Below, one piece after another: positions 38,547 through 47,855 of a stretch of 64,000 bases of DNA. Under the pieces are notes generated by a model. It had not been told where the DNA came from and ran no database searches. It was given only the letters and a program-made list of their open reading frames with translations. Both the position numbers and the translations under genes were made by a program. This DNA comes from G963701675 sp963701675 (GTDB taxonomy: Bacteria > Planctomycetota > Planctomycetia > Gemmatales > Gemmataceae), in the NCBI GenBank assembly GCA_963701675.1, contig OY969623.1, positions 6,138,001 through 6,202,000 on the forward strand, written 5' to 3'. The number at the start of each line of letters is the position of its first letter. Position 1 is the first letter of the stretch.

Positions 38547-39500
38547 ATGTTAGACGCAGATGTATACATCGCCAAGATGGACCGGGATGATGTAGTTCAC
38601 GATTACTACAAACGCTGTGGTTATGAAATGGCGGGTCCGAATTTCTTCGTCAAGGCGAACGAACCGCAAACGATTACCTGCCTGGAAGAACTCGTGGACA
38701 AGATGTTGAAAAGTACAGCCTGGGTGCAGCTCATCGTTTGTCACGGCGATCCGACCCTCGGCCTGTTGCTGCCTCTCGTCAAGGGGTCTCGTTTTAACAA
38801 GACCGGCCAAGTGATTCACGACCTCGCAGAGTTGGCCGCGCACTTCGCCGAAATGACGAAGAAAGACAAGAAGTTTGAGGGCCGCGTTCAGCACGTGATG
38901 AGCATCATGGGGGTTAGTAGTCGGGACAGCCTGGAGCGGCTAGTGGGGAAACTAAGCCAGTTGCAACAAACCAAATTCAGGAAGAATATCGTCGAAATTC
39001 GGGGTTGCCATCTGGCGGAAGGCGATGGACGGCTGATGCAAGCCTATCGCCAGACCCTCGGCACGCACATGTTATCGGCACCCGCGTGCCGCCAGCTCTA
39101 CTTGCCGATCAATCCCGCGAACCCCGCCAACCCGCCGCCAAAGGTCAAGCAGTACCTCGGAAAGAACTCCACGATGGAGGCGCTTGATAAGGGTCGGCCA
39201 CCGTTAAGCAGGTGTCGCCGCCGGCTCTTCGGCAAGCTCGGCGCCACCAATCCGGACCCGATTATCATCGATGTCGAGGATATCGACGGTCATGCCAACG
39301 TCACGGCCCACCCTTTCATGGATAAGCCGAGTAATGCCAGCGCGGTCGCGCCGCAGTTCATAAGAAACTGGAACCAGGCGAAGACAGGTACTAACAGCGA
39401 TAAGTTCGTGCTGCCGGTTATGTTCGACGATTACGAAAACTCTTACCATGTTCCGCTGGAAGGTGGCTATGTTTCGAAGTTGAAAACGGTCACGTACTGA
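38547..39500 (+). CDS. Unknown 317-aa protein with possible caspase-like (clan CD) fold
   Basis: Starts at the ATG at 38547 with GGAG 6 nt upstream (MLDADVYIAKMDRDDV). A hydrophobic stretch runs into a His: STAWVQLIVCHGDPTLGLLL. About 90 residues on, a second strand leads into a Cys: IVEIRGCHLAEGDGRLMQAY. A strand followed by HG and a later strand followed by a small residue and Cys is the arrangement of clan CD peptidases and related domains (DUF4347, CHAT). I infer a distant caspase-like fold from these two patches only; the DAC or GC signature is not exact and no Asp-binding pocket can be shown. It lies 75 nt after the delta-60/FG-GAP gene, so it may be cotranscribed. There is no signal peptide. 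Confidence 0.55.
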   Translation: MLDADVYIAKMDRDDVVHDYYKRCGYEMAGPNFFVKANEPQTITCLEELVDKMLKSTAWVQLIVCHGDPTLGLLLPLVKGSRFNKTGQVIHDLAELAAHFAEMTKKDKKFEGRVQHVMSIMGVSSRDSLERLVGKLSQLQQTKFRKNIVEIRGCHLAEGDGRLMQAYRQTLGTHMLSAPACRQLYLPINPANPANPPPKVKQYLGKNSTMEALDKGRPPLSRCRRRLFGKLGATNPDPIIIDVEDIDGHANVTAHPFMDKPSNASAVAPQFIRNWNQAKTGTNSDKFVLPVMFDDYENSYHVPLEGGYVSKLKTVTY

Positions 39501-39560
39501 AAGCGAGGCCGGAATACCGGCGAAGGCGATAACGCTCCGACGAAGAAGGGACGCCATCTC

Positions 39561-39680
39561 GTGACTGAGCACTTCGCGGAACGAGACGATGGCGAAACCG
39601 GCGGCCGGGTACCACAAGTGACGCGCCTACTCGCCTTAGCTCATCGCTTCGATCAGCTGATCGCCGACGGCGGGGCGCCG
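39561..39680 (+). pseudogene. 5' fragment of the recombinase-associated HTH gene
   Basis: The plus strand reads GRVPQVTRLLALAHRFDQLI, matching RTPRVARLLALAHRFQGLI in the intact HTH protein at 1180-1554, then breaks after about 40 residues. This copy keeps the part that the 409-631 copy lacks. Confidence 0.6.
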
Positions 39681-39810
39681 ACTATGCAGATTTGCCGAAA
39701 TCGACATTGCCATTCTCCGCGTCGCTTCGGCGCCAGGCGTTAGATTCTCTGCCAGGCTGGTATGACGTGTTGGCGCTGTCGAAGGCGCTCAAAGTCGAGT
39801 TTCCAGCGGA

Positions 39811-41772
39811 TCAGGAGTCCAGTAGATACGCTTTGACAAATAGCACGGTGGCATGAAACTGATAATCGCCATTCGATTTCTTGAAGAACCCATGACCCTC
39901 GTCTTTCGCCATTAAATACCAGACCGGCACTCCGTTCTTTCTAACCGCACTGATCATCTGCTCCGATTCGCTCGGCGGCACGATGGGATCGTTTTTGCCC
40001 TGGACGATGAACAGCGGCTTGGTGATCTTCGATGCATTGTTAAGAGGAGCAGTCCGCTCCAGGAATGACCGCGTCTCGCCATCTCGCTCGTCCCCATACT
40101 CGACGCGTCGCAAGTCTCGCCTATAGGGGGCAGTGTTCTCCAGAAACGTTTTGAGATTGGAGGGACCGACAATGTCCACGGCACAACGAATGCGTTTCGG
40201 GTATCTAGTGGCGGTTGCCAGCGCCATGTGGCCACCATAACTGACGCCGGTTACCATCACGCGATCGGCATCGAGATCGGACTGCGTTTTTATCCAATCC
40301 AAGAGCGCCCCCATATCCTTGTAGGCGTTCTCTCGGAGCGCTCCGTTATCAAGCTTAAGAAAAGTTTTCCCGTACCCGGCGGAGCCTCGGATGTTCGGAA
40401 AAAGCAGAGCGATGCCCAGTTCGTTGAGATAATAGTTTTGGGGTCCCATGAAATACGGTTGGAACTGCTCTTCAGGACCGCCGTGGATATCGATGATGAC
40501 GGGACGCTTACCAGTAAATCGCAAAGGCGGACGGTAGAGGAAGCCGGAAATCACACGGTCGTCAAAGCTCTTCCAGTGTACTAGCTCAGGGTCGACGAAG
40601 CCGGTGGTGTCCAACCCTCCGGTCTCGCTAAACGTCCAGCGTTCCAGTCGGCCTGTGGTCGTGTTCAGGGAATAAGCATCAGCCGGCGTCCTTGCCGAAT
40701 CTCGACTGAAGCCCAGCTCCTTTCCGTCCTGATGCCAATGAATGCCGAAAATGCCATTGGGAAAGTGATCCAATGTTTTCTCTTTCCCCGTGAGCGCGTC
40801 GAGCAAGTGCAGCACGGTCAATCCGTCTTCGTTCGTCACGAGCGCCAACATCTTGCCGTCGGGCGATGGCTCAAACTCCTGGACATCCCAGTTGATATGC
40901 CCGCTCAGGGAGGTGTACCGGCCGCTAGCGAAATCGAGGAATGCCAGCCGTCGAAACTCCGATTCGCGATCGGTCACGACGTAGACACCTTTGCCGTCCT
41001 TGCGAAAACGCCCGTCGCCGTGGGCGATTTTCTCGGCGATATTCTTGGGGGTGATGAGCGTTCTTTCGCCACCTGCCACATCGAATAACCAGAGGTAGCT
41101 CTCGTTAACCGAAATAGTTTCGAGCACGAGTATCTTTCGATCGTCAGGCGACCAATCAAGAGCTTTCCAGCCGCCGCCTTCCAACTGCGCCAGCATGCGG
41201 TTGCTCTCGGGCTGAGACGGATCGACAACGTACAAATCGGTGTCCTTACCGTTCCGCCGCGTGGAACTGTAGACGATTTGATCGCCGGCGTTGGACCACA
41301 CGCCGGGACTGTTCTTTGATTTTCCGTCGGTTAGGAGCGTGATTGCTGAAGTATCAAAATCATACCGGTAGATCTGATAATTCTGATCGCCCCCGGTGTC
41401 CTTGTTAAAGATGAAGAAGTTGCCTCTGATCGGTTGGTAGGAAACTCCCATCGTCGGACGATCGTCGAAAAAGGTCAGTTGCGTGCGCACCGCCCCTGGG
41501 AACTTCACTTGATGAACCTGAGCTGTGTTGCCGAAGAAGGTGGCGATCAGAATGTCCCGTTTGGTCGGATGCCAATCCAGGAGCTCGGCCGCGCGCCCTT
41601 TTGTGTAGCGACCGACCTCGCTGGCCAAGGAGGCGGGTATTTTGGGGATCCCTTCGGTGACTAAGTTATCGCCTGGCGCGATTTCATTGCTTTGACCGAA
41701 GGCCGATGTCACCAGCAGCAAGTGACACGCCACGCTCTGTATCATGCAAGCTTTCAAGAATCTTAAGTTCAT
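39811..41772 (-). CDS. S9 (prolyl oligopeptidase-family) serine peptidase
   Basis: A 653-aa secreted protein with a signal peptide (ACHLLLVTSAFGQS). An N-terminal beta-propeller of WD/TolB-like blades (DQIVYSSTRRNGKDTDLYVV, LDWSPDDRKILV) is followed by the alpha/beta hydrolase catalytic domain. The triad is Ser511 in GVSYGG, Asp595 in GKNDPIVP and His627 in DEGHGF. It probably cleaves short peptides after signal removal. The last 65 bp occur again as a fragment at 826-889. It is convergent with 38547. Confidence 0.9.
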   Translation of the reverse strand: MNLRFLKACMIQSVACHLLLVTSAFGQSNEIAPGDNLVTEGIPKIPASLASEVGRYTKGRAAELLDWHPTKRDILIATFFGNTAQVHQVKFPGAVRTQLTFFDDRPTMGVSYQPIRGNFFIFNKDTGGDQNYQIYRYDFDTSAITLLTDGKSKNSPGVWSNAGDQIVYSSTRRNGKDTDLYVVDPSQPESNRMLAQLEGGGWKALDWSPDDRKILVLETISVNESYLWLFDVAGGERTLITPKNIAEKIAHGDGRFRKDGKGVYVVTDRESEFRRLAFLDFASGRYTSLSGHINWDVQEFEPSPDGKMLALVTNEDGLTVLHLLDALTGKEKTLDHFPNGIFGIHWHQDGKELGFSRDSARTPADAYSLNTTTGRLERWTFSETGGLDTTGFVDPELVHWKSFDDRVISGFLYRPPLRFTGKRPVIIDIHGGPEEQFQPYFMGPQNYYLNELGIALLFPNIRGSAGYGKTFLKLDNGALRENAYKDMGALLDWIKTQSDLDADRVMVTGVSYGGHMALATATRYPKRIRCAVDIVGPSNLKTFLENTAPYRRDLRRVEYGDERDGETRSFLERTAPLNNASKITKPLFIVQGKNDPIVPPSESEQMISAVRKNGVPVWYLMAKDEGHGFFKKSNGDYQFHATVLFVKAYLLDS

Positions 41773-41881
41773 GGCAGCCTCAGGTAGCTCGCCACGGTTC
41801 TACATATTCTTCTTACCAAACTGGCATCGCACTCTGATCGCCCCGAAATGGAACTACAGCGACCGCCACAAGACCTGACCA

Positions 41882-43372
41882 TCATTCTCCCGTCGCACGC
41901 TTCGCCATCAAGTCAAGTATTTGCTTATTGCTCCAGCCTACGGTGTGATTGCGGCGTGGAGCGATGATGATCTCGCCATCGAACTTGGGATTGTCCGCGC
42001 GGTCCATCGCTTGCTTCAGGCGGTGCACGGCGTTGTTGAGGTAGTAGTCATCGGCATCGCCCACCCAAACGTGAATCTTCCCTGCCAACTTCGGACCAAG
42101 CGTTGACCAGTTGCGTTCGAGCACGACTCTGAGGTCGTACCGCCTCCAATGCTCGGTCACCCGTCTTCGGATGCCACAAGGGCTTGGGCACCCGTCGTCG
42201 CCGCGTGGGCCATAGGCCGCGTTCCAGGCACACCAGTCCTTGCCTCCTACCGCCCAGTTGCCGCCGCGACCCAGGACGTTCTCCATCTGGCACTCGTGGC
42301 GGACTGTGTAGACTGTGTCGCCATCCAGCGTTCGCATCGCAGGCCGCTCGAACCCGAAGCGATTGACGTACGCATTCTTGTCCTCATAGATGTCGATCAG
42401 CTCGTACGCGCGAAAGTCCACCGAATCAGGACAGCTCGACCAGCATCCGTTGAAGTAGTCCGGATAGAAGATCTGCAAGGCCAACGACACCCAGCCGCCT
42501 GTCGAAGCACCCGTAGTGAAGCGGCGCTTGGCGCCGCCGCAGCGATAAGTCTTCTCGATGTGTGGAATAACCTCCTGTGTCAGAGCGTCGCCGAAGGGAC
42601 CATTGTTGGCGGAGTTAACTTGATAAGGATCGCCATACGGTCCAGCCCCGTCGAGCAGAATTTGGACGAAACGCGGATCGGGCTGCATGAAGCCGCCCGA
42701 GGTGTACCGCGTTCCGTATCCGCCGATGTGGACGCAAAGCAGGTACTGCTGGTCCGCCTGCCGCTCGAACTCATTTGGCAGGATCACTGTCAGACGGTAG
42801 AACATCGGCCGCTTGTGAAAGTCAGACAGTAGCTTCGAAGGAAACTTCAAATACTTGACTGTGGTGGTGTCTTTTGGAGGCTGTTCGTCGGGAAGCCGCT
42901 CGGTTAGGGTAAGCTGATGGTTGTCCTTTCCGGCAGGGTTCCACGAGACGTGCGCCGGCTTGCTGTACAGGTTGCCTGGAGCGTTCGGCAAGTTAATGTC
43001 GCGGTTGGTGTGAAAGACTGCCTGGGCGAGGTACTCGCCCGCGGGGACATCGCTCAACTTCGCCACCGGGAATGGAGTTGCCGTGTCATCAATGCAGGCG
43101 TGCTTCATGGCCGTGAACTCGTCCATGTCCACGCCGAAATAGGGAGCTGTTCTCAGGCCGGTGGAACCAAGTTGAAACCGTGGTTCGTTCCCTCGTGGCC
43201 TCCGCCCTGGGACATCCGTCGTTGGACGGAGGATGAGAAGCACCCGCCCCGTCTCGGCGGGCGACTTGACTTGGCCCGGATCGACATCGATCTGAAACCG
43301 CGACTGGGCACTCGCGTCCAAAGTGAGGCCTAACCACCAAGCAGCCAGCAGAAGCAATCCCATGCGACGCAT
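41882..43372 (-). CDS. Secreted esterase-like alpha/beta hydrolase
   Basis: About 496 aa from the ATG at 43372, chosen for GAGGTG upstream and a signal peptide directly after (MGLLLLAAWWLGLTLDASAQ). Beta-sandwich-like N-terminal segments precede an esterase-D-type hydrolase domain: RLTVILPNEFERQADQQYLL, GGFMQPDPRFVQILLDGAGP, the nucleophile elbow TTGASTGGWVSLAL, an acid near VWVGDADDYYLNN, and His in IIAPRRNHTVGWSN near the end. Such proteins hydrolyse esters of sugars or small acids; the substrate is unknown. The upstream gene (S9) lies on the same strand 110 nt away. Confidence 0.75.
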   Translation of the reverse strand: MRRMGLLLLAAWWLGLTLDASAQSRFQIDVDPGQVKSPAETGRVLLILRPTTDVPGRRPRGNEPRFQLGSTGLRTAPYFGVDMDEFTAMKHACIDDTATPFPVAKLSDVPAGEYLAQAVFHTNRDINLPNAPGNLYSKPAHVSWNPAGKDNHQLTLTERLPDEQPPKDTTTVKYLKFPSKLLSDFHKRPMFYRLTVILPNEFERQADQQYLLCVHIGGYGTRYTSGGFMQPDPRFVQILLDGAGPYGDPYQVNSANNGPFGDALTQEVIPHIEKTYRCGGAKRRFTTGASTGGWVSLALQIFYPDYFNGCWSSCPDSVDFRAYELIDIYEDKNAYVNRFGFERPAMRTLDGDTVYTVRHECQMENVLGRGGNWAVGGKDWCAWNAAYGPRGDDGCPSPCGIRRRVTEHWRRYDLRVVLERNWSTLGPKLAGKIHVWVGDADDYYLNNAVHRLKQAMDRADNPKFDGEIIIAPRRNHTVGWSNKQILDLMAKRATGE

Positions 43373-43494
43373 CGTCACACCTCGGCGAGTTAATCGGATG
43401 TTGGAGAACAGTCTATTCGGTGTGGCCGGCAATATCACGTTGCTAGCCACTCGGATCATTTCCCTGTTGAACCAGGTACATTCTTCACCGTCGT

Positions 43495-43830
43495 TTGCCG
43501 ACCAACACCGATGAGATGATGTTGCGTTCTGATGAGCATCATGCCGTCCGAACCGATCAATTCCTCAACCCAGGAATGCCAGTTGAGGTCGAGCTTGCCA
43601 ACGAAACCCACAAAGTCATGTGCCGACGCCGGGCCAGTGTGAGGTTTTGCCTAAAGGGTAATGCGTGGGTCTATCGGGTGGGACTCATGTTCAGTGAAAA
43701 CTTGTCGTTGGAAGAGGTGGACGGCTTAGGACTAGTCCATGTGAATCGTCACACCCTAGTTGCTACCGACGATCCTTCCATGACGAAGTGCCGACACGGG
43801 TGCTGCCGCGACACCGAACCCAGGAGATAG
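43495..43830 (+). CDS. Small unknown protein, possible PilZ-like remnant
   Basis: A 111-aa frame with MPVEVELANETHKVMCRRR and NAWVYRVGLMFSENLSLEEV. The second phrase resembles the last strands of PilZ domains (y-vGv-F--l), but the RxxxR signature is unclear. No strong ribosome-binding site. Low confidence that it is expressed. Confidence 0.3.
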   Translation: MPTNTDEMMLRSDEHHAVRTDQFLNPGMPVEVELANETHKVMCRRRASVRFCLKGNAWVYRVGLMFSENLSLEEVDGLGLVHVNRHTLVATDDPSMTKCRHGCCRDTEPRR

Positions 43831-44038
43831 GCTCATGACACGCGGCCGAGTACCGACACCGCGACCCTCGCATGAGAATTGGGCGATGCGGAATGCGTGC
43901 GAATCGATTGCAAGTCATTGGACAAATCTCCTAAGGGTGTGAGAGAATTCGCTCCGGGAAGATATCGATGAATTTCACGCGCCAGGAAGCGGAATGCAAG
44001 TGCGGTTTCCGCCCATCCATTGTTTTTCGTAAGCAGGC

Positions 44039-45469
44039 TCAATCGAACCAGTCAGCCGTCATTAGCATCGGAATCAAGAAATCCGGTTGCGGTGAGGGCG
44101 GCTTCGTGACCCCGGTCGCCTGTACCTCGAACGCTCCAATGTCAATGGTCCCGTTCACAATCCGCGGAAAGCCTGGGCCGCGCTGGTCGAAGTCTGGCGC
44201 GTCGGTGTTGTCGCCAGCGTCGATGGCCGGGCTGCCGGGGAGGAGGGCGTGGGTTAACGTTGGGCCGCCGTTGTCGGCGAGCGAGCCGAGCAATGGATCG
44301 ACATCGAGCTGGTCAGTATCGTCGTAGCCAATACCGCCGTCGCTGTTGCCGAAGATATTGAAGGAGGAGGAGGTGAGCGCTCCGTGAAAGTCGGGCTCAA
44401 ATTTTGAAAAGTTGTCCGCAATTATGCTGTTTCGAATGTTTAATGTCTCCGGAAATGCGCCATTGAAACCGGAGAAAACCCCGCCCCCCACCTGGTAGTG
44501 ATCTCCGCCGAACGGATCGAAGTTCGTGTTACCCGTAATCGTACTATGCTCAATAGTCAGCAACGCTCCATTGGGGTTGCCACCGTTGTACACTCCGCCT
44601 CCACGGACGGTATCAACATACATGGAGGTATCCGTCAGTTCGGCCGTGTTGTTCGAAATCGTGCTATTAAAGAGTTGAGCGCCGCCCCAATTATAGATAC
44701 CACCGCCATGCGCGCACATGCCGTTGCCATTACTATGCACGCTCACCAGGTTGTTGGATACCGTGCTGTATTCGACCCTCAGAATGCCGCGGTTGTAAAT
44801 CCCTCCCCCTCCGGACTTACTACTCGACTGGGTGTTGAAACAACTACCATCGGAAGCGTATGCGAAGTTGTCTGCGACAGTGCTGTACGAAACCAGTGCC
44901 AATCCTTCGTTGTATACTCCACTCCCGGCAACCGAGAAAGCCGCGCCGCCGTTTGCAGACACGGTGGTGTGATCCAGCGTCAACGAGCCAATATTGTAGA
45001 TGCCGCCACCGGCCGCCGCTGTTCCGGTCGAGTTGCCGTTCAGCGTGATTGTGGCGAATCGAACAGTTAGCGACCCGCCATTATGAATCCCACCGCCGAA
45101 CTGGGTGTCCCCATTTGTGATTGTCAAACCGGAGATCCCGACAGTTTGGCCGGCAGGGATCGTGAAGATTCGGTAACCGCCTCCGGTGTCTCTCCGGACG
45201 GTCAAGGACGCAGCCCCCGGCCCTTGGATGTCGATGTCCGAGGCGAGGTCCGGCAGCGCGCCCGTCAGATTGATCGTCCCCGTCACGTGAAAATCAATGA
45301 TGTCCGCGCCGGGATTAGTGTTGACCTTATTGATGCAAAACCGCAAATCCCCGCGGAACCCCATACCGATCCCGGCGTCGCTAAGCCGGGTGACATGGCA
45401 GGTGGACAGTAGCGTGCGGTCTTCGAGTGTTTCGACGCGGGGGCGAGCCTTCAGTGTTTGCGAGCGCAC
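44039..45469 (-). CDS. Choice-of-anchor-Q beta-helix secreted protein, first of a tandem pair
   Basis: About 476 aa. Start taken as the GTG at 45469 with GGAGG 7 nt upstream rather than a TTG further up. The motif VETLEDRTLLSTCHVTRLSD lies near the start. Parallel beta-helix turns follow (GGGIHNGGSLTVR, GGGIYNIGSLTLDHTTVS, NSTISNNTAEL), then the choice-of-anchor-Q end (LPGSPAIDAGDNTD, DQRGPGFPRIVNG, IDIGAFEVQA) and a Pro-linker tail. Probably a surface adhesin-like or carbohydrate-binding protein. Its neighbour at 45491 is a paralogue 21 nt upstream. Confidence 0.82.
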   Translation of the reverse strand: MRSQTLKARPRVETLEDRTLLSTCHVTRLSDAGIGMGFRGDLRFCINKVNTNPGADIIDFHVTGTINLTGALPDLASDIDIQGPGAASLTVRRDTGGGYRIFTIPAGQTVGISGLTITNGDTQFGGGIHNGGSLTVRFATITLNGNSTGTAAAGGGIYNIGSLTLDHTTVSANGGAAFSVAGSGVYNEGLALVSYSTVADNFAYASDGSCFNTQSSSKSGGGGIYNRGILRVEYSTVSNNLVSVHSNGNGMCAHGGGIYNWGGAQLFNSTISNNTAELTDTSMYVDTVRGGGVYNGGNPNGALLTIEHSTITGNTNFDPFGGDHYQVGGGVFSGFNGAFPETLNIRNSIIADNFSKFEPDFHGALTSSSFNIFGNSDGGIGYDDTDQLDVDPLLGSLADNGGPTLTHALLPGSPAIDAGDNTDAPDFDQRGPGFPRIVNGTIDIGAFEVQATGVTKPPSPQPDFLIPMLMTADWFD

Positions 45470-45490
45470 GGCAAATCCTCCAAACAAGGG

Positions 45491-46891
45491 TCAAATAAGT
45501 GAATCCAAATCGGCCGTCGCCAAAACGACAGCGAGAAGATCAAGTCCCGGGCGTGCACTAGGCGGTATCGGCGACGCCTGTACCTCGAACGCCCCGATAT
45601 TGATCGTGTCGTTCACGATGCGTGGGAACCCCGGCCCGCGCTGGTCCCATTCCGGGGCGTCGGTGTTGTCGCCGGCGTCGATGGCCGGGCTGCCGGGAAG
45701 AAGTGCCATTGTCAGGGTGGGCCCACCATTGTCGGCGAGCGGGCCGAGTATGGGATCAACATCGAGAATGTCAGTCTCGACAAAACCTCCGGCCGCTGTG
45801 GTATCGCCGATCAGGTTGTAGCCGGACGATGCAAACTGACCATGGAGGTCTGGCCCTGAGGTCGGGATGTCAGAGGTATTCCGCGCCGCAATGGTGTTTC
45901 GCAGACTGACGGTGTTATCGAAGTCGCTCCAGATGCCACCGCCCCTTTCCGAGCTGTTGATCGCGATAGTGCTGTGGTCGATGGTGACCGCAGTCCCGAC
46001 ATTGTAAATGCCGCCGCCGAAGTCGCTGCTCTGGTTGTTCGCGATCGTGCTATTGCGAATCGTCGCGACCCCGCCGGTGAAATTGCAGATGCCGCCACCG
46101 AAGCCTCCGAACGCCGGCGATCCGTTGTTTGCAGAGTTACCGGCTACCGTGCTGCTATCAACCCACAGCATGCCGGCGTTGTAGATGCCACCCCCCCAGG
46201 CGTTGTTCTGAACGGTACTGTTGTCGAGGACACTGCTGCTCGTGATCGACAGAGTTCCTCCGTTATAGATGCCGCCGCCGCGTGAGCTTCCCGAAACCGC
46301 GCTCGCCAGGTTATCCGTAATCACCGTGGTTTCAATGGTCGCAGTTCCGACACTGTAGATTCCACCGCCGTTGTCACCTTTGTTTCCGGTAATCAGCGAA
46401 TCACGCACTGTCAGATTGCCGGTGTTGTAGATGCCGCCCCCATCTTCGGAAGCCCAGTTCTGCATCAGGTGCGCATCATGAACCGTGAGCGTCCCGGCGT
46501 TGTTGATGGCGCCGCCATAGTTTACATAGGCCGCGACCAGCGATAGGCCTGAAATCTCGACCGTTGTCGCGCTGTTAACCGTGAAAATCCCGTGGTTGTA
46601 TCCCGCTATCCATAGGGCTTCGTAGCCAGGCCCCTGAATATCGATGTCGCTTGTCAATTCGGGGAGGGGGCTCGTCAGGTCAATGGTGTTCCCGGCGATC
46701 TTGAAGTCGATGATGTCCGCGCCGGGGTTTGTGTTGACCTTGTTGATGCAATAGCGCAAATCGCCGCGGAAACCCATGCCGACGCCGGCATCGCCAAATC
46801 GCGTGACGTGGCATGTGGAAAGGAGAGTGCGGTCTTCAAGGGTCTCGAATCGCGGAGCGAATCGATATCGATTGGCGCCTACGCGAGTCAT
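45491..46891 (-). CDS. Choice-of-anchor-Q beta-helix secreted protein, second of a tandem pair
   Basis: A 466-aa paralogue of its neighbour. Start at the ATG at 46891 with GAGGAGG 7 nt upstream. Motif FETLEDRTLLSTCHVTRFGD; beta-helix turns (GGGIYNTGNLTVRDS, GGGIYSVGTATIETTVI, NSTIANNQSSDFGGGIYN); end LPGSPAIDAGDNTDA, GPGFPRIVND, INIGAFEVQA and LATADLDSL. The two genes are on one strand with only about 20 nt between them, so they are probably one transcript, and their first 60 and last 70 residues are nearly the same. Fragments of this family lie at 634-759, 17489-17671 and 47004-47189. Confidence 0.82.
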   Translation of the reverse strand: MTRVGANRYRFAPRFETLEDRTLLSTCHVTRFGDAGVGMGFRGDLRYCINKVNTNPGADIIDFKIAGNTIDLTSPLPELTSDIDIQGPGYEALWIAGYNHGIFTVNSATTVEISGLSLVAAYVNYGGAINNAGTLTVHDAHLMQNWASEDGGGIYNTGNLTVRDSLITGNKGDNGGGIYSVGTATIETTVITDNLASAVSGSSRGGGIYNGGTLSITSSSVLDNSTVQNNAWGGGIYNAGMLWVDSSTVAGNSANNGSPAFGGFGGGICNFTGGVATIRNSTIANNQSSDFGGGIYNVGTAVTIDHSTIAINSSERGGGIWSDFDNTVSLRNTIAARNTSDIPTSGPDLHGQFASSGYNLIGDTTAAGGFVETDILDVDPILGPLADNGGPTLTMALLPGSPAIDAGDNTDAPEWDQRGPGFPRIVNDTINIGAFEVQASPIPPSARPGLDLLAVVLATADLDSLI

Positions 46892-47003
46892 GGACAATCC
46901 TCCTCAAGATAGGGTGTAACGAGTAAAGCCTCTATTATCAATAAACGGATTTCGCGAACAATCCTGTCAGAAAAGGGGCTAATTGCGTCGTGGCGTGTAG
47001 CGC

Positions 47004-47189
47004 TTACGACCAGGTACGGCGGAGCCAATAGCCTGGCCGACGCCGCGGCCCGCTGTCCGCGAGATTGGTGACCGTGCTCAGTGCCTGGCGCGTCTCTAGG
47101 TTTTCCAAGCGAGGGAAGTAGCGCACCTTCCATGAAGAACACGTGGCACCGCGAGCGAGGATTGCGGCAGGAAGTGAAGGAGTCGCCAT
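47004..47189 (-). pseudogene. Orphan N-terminus of a further secreted protein
   Basis: A 61-aa frame with YFPRLENLETRQALSTVTNL and ADSGP, the planctomycete motif followed by the usual strand-turn start of choice-of-anchor proteins. It stops soon after, and the continuation is lost at the boundary with 46.9 kb. Confidence 0.55.
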
Positions 47190-47640
47190 GGCATACCTAC
47201 ATCGAGGAGTTAGACAAAAGGCCCGCTACAGCTATAACGGCAACCGCTTTGCCTCGCTCGACGCCGTGATCGAAAACGCGTCCGGCAAGCCGTTTCGGCA
47301 ACTGCTGGCCGAGAACATCCTGGAAAAGATCGGTATGACCGACAGCGTGCCCGGCCAGGACGCCCTGGGTCAGAAAGGGCTGCTGGCCGTAGTGGGACGG
47401 GCCGTGGCGAAGCGTTACGAAGCCTCGCTGTTGCGCATCGCCAAGCCGTACACGCTCTACGGCAAGGACGAACTGATACTCACCGGCTACCCGTTTCGCC
47501 GAATCAGCACGAGTGCCGGGCTGGTTTCAACCGTGACCGACCTGGCAAAGTATGATGTCGCCCTCGACCGACAGGCACCTACTTGGTGGAGTCCGGAGCG
47601 AGCATCGATTTCGCTGGCGGTGTGTCCACATTGGGGCCCA
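47188..47640 (+). pseudogene. Fragment of a class C beta-lactamase-like serine hydrolase
   Basis: The plus strand reads YSYNGNRFASLDAVIENASG then PFRQLLAENILEKIGMTDSV, YPFRRISTSAGLVSTVTDLA and KYDVALDR. This is the middle of a beta-lactamase/serine-hydrolase domain with the Y-x-N motif, but the SxxK nucleophile and the HxG/KTG end are missing. It is truncated on both sides. Confidence 0.65.
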
Positions 47641-47855
47641 CCTCCAACCTCTTCGGCCCCCGAGGCGCACTCTTGTGCGAGCGATTGAGAATTCAGCTTC
47701 GCACGTGGTTGGTCATCGACACCGATCAGTCGTCACCCCACCTGCCATCGTGACCGCTTGACACCGATCAATGGTACAGACGTCGCGGCATAACGTTTGC
47801 ATTGACCGGGGCCAGTCGATCAAATGAGAATACTTCCAACGAAAGGACTGCACCA

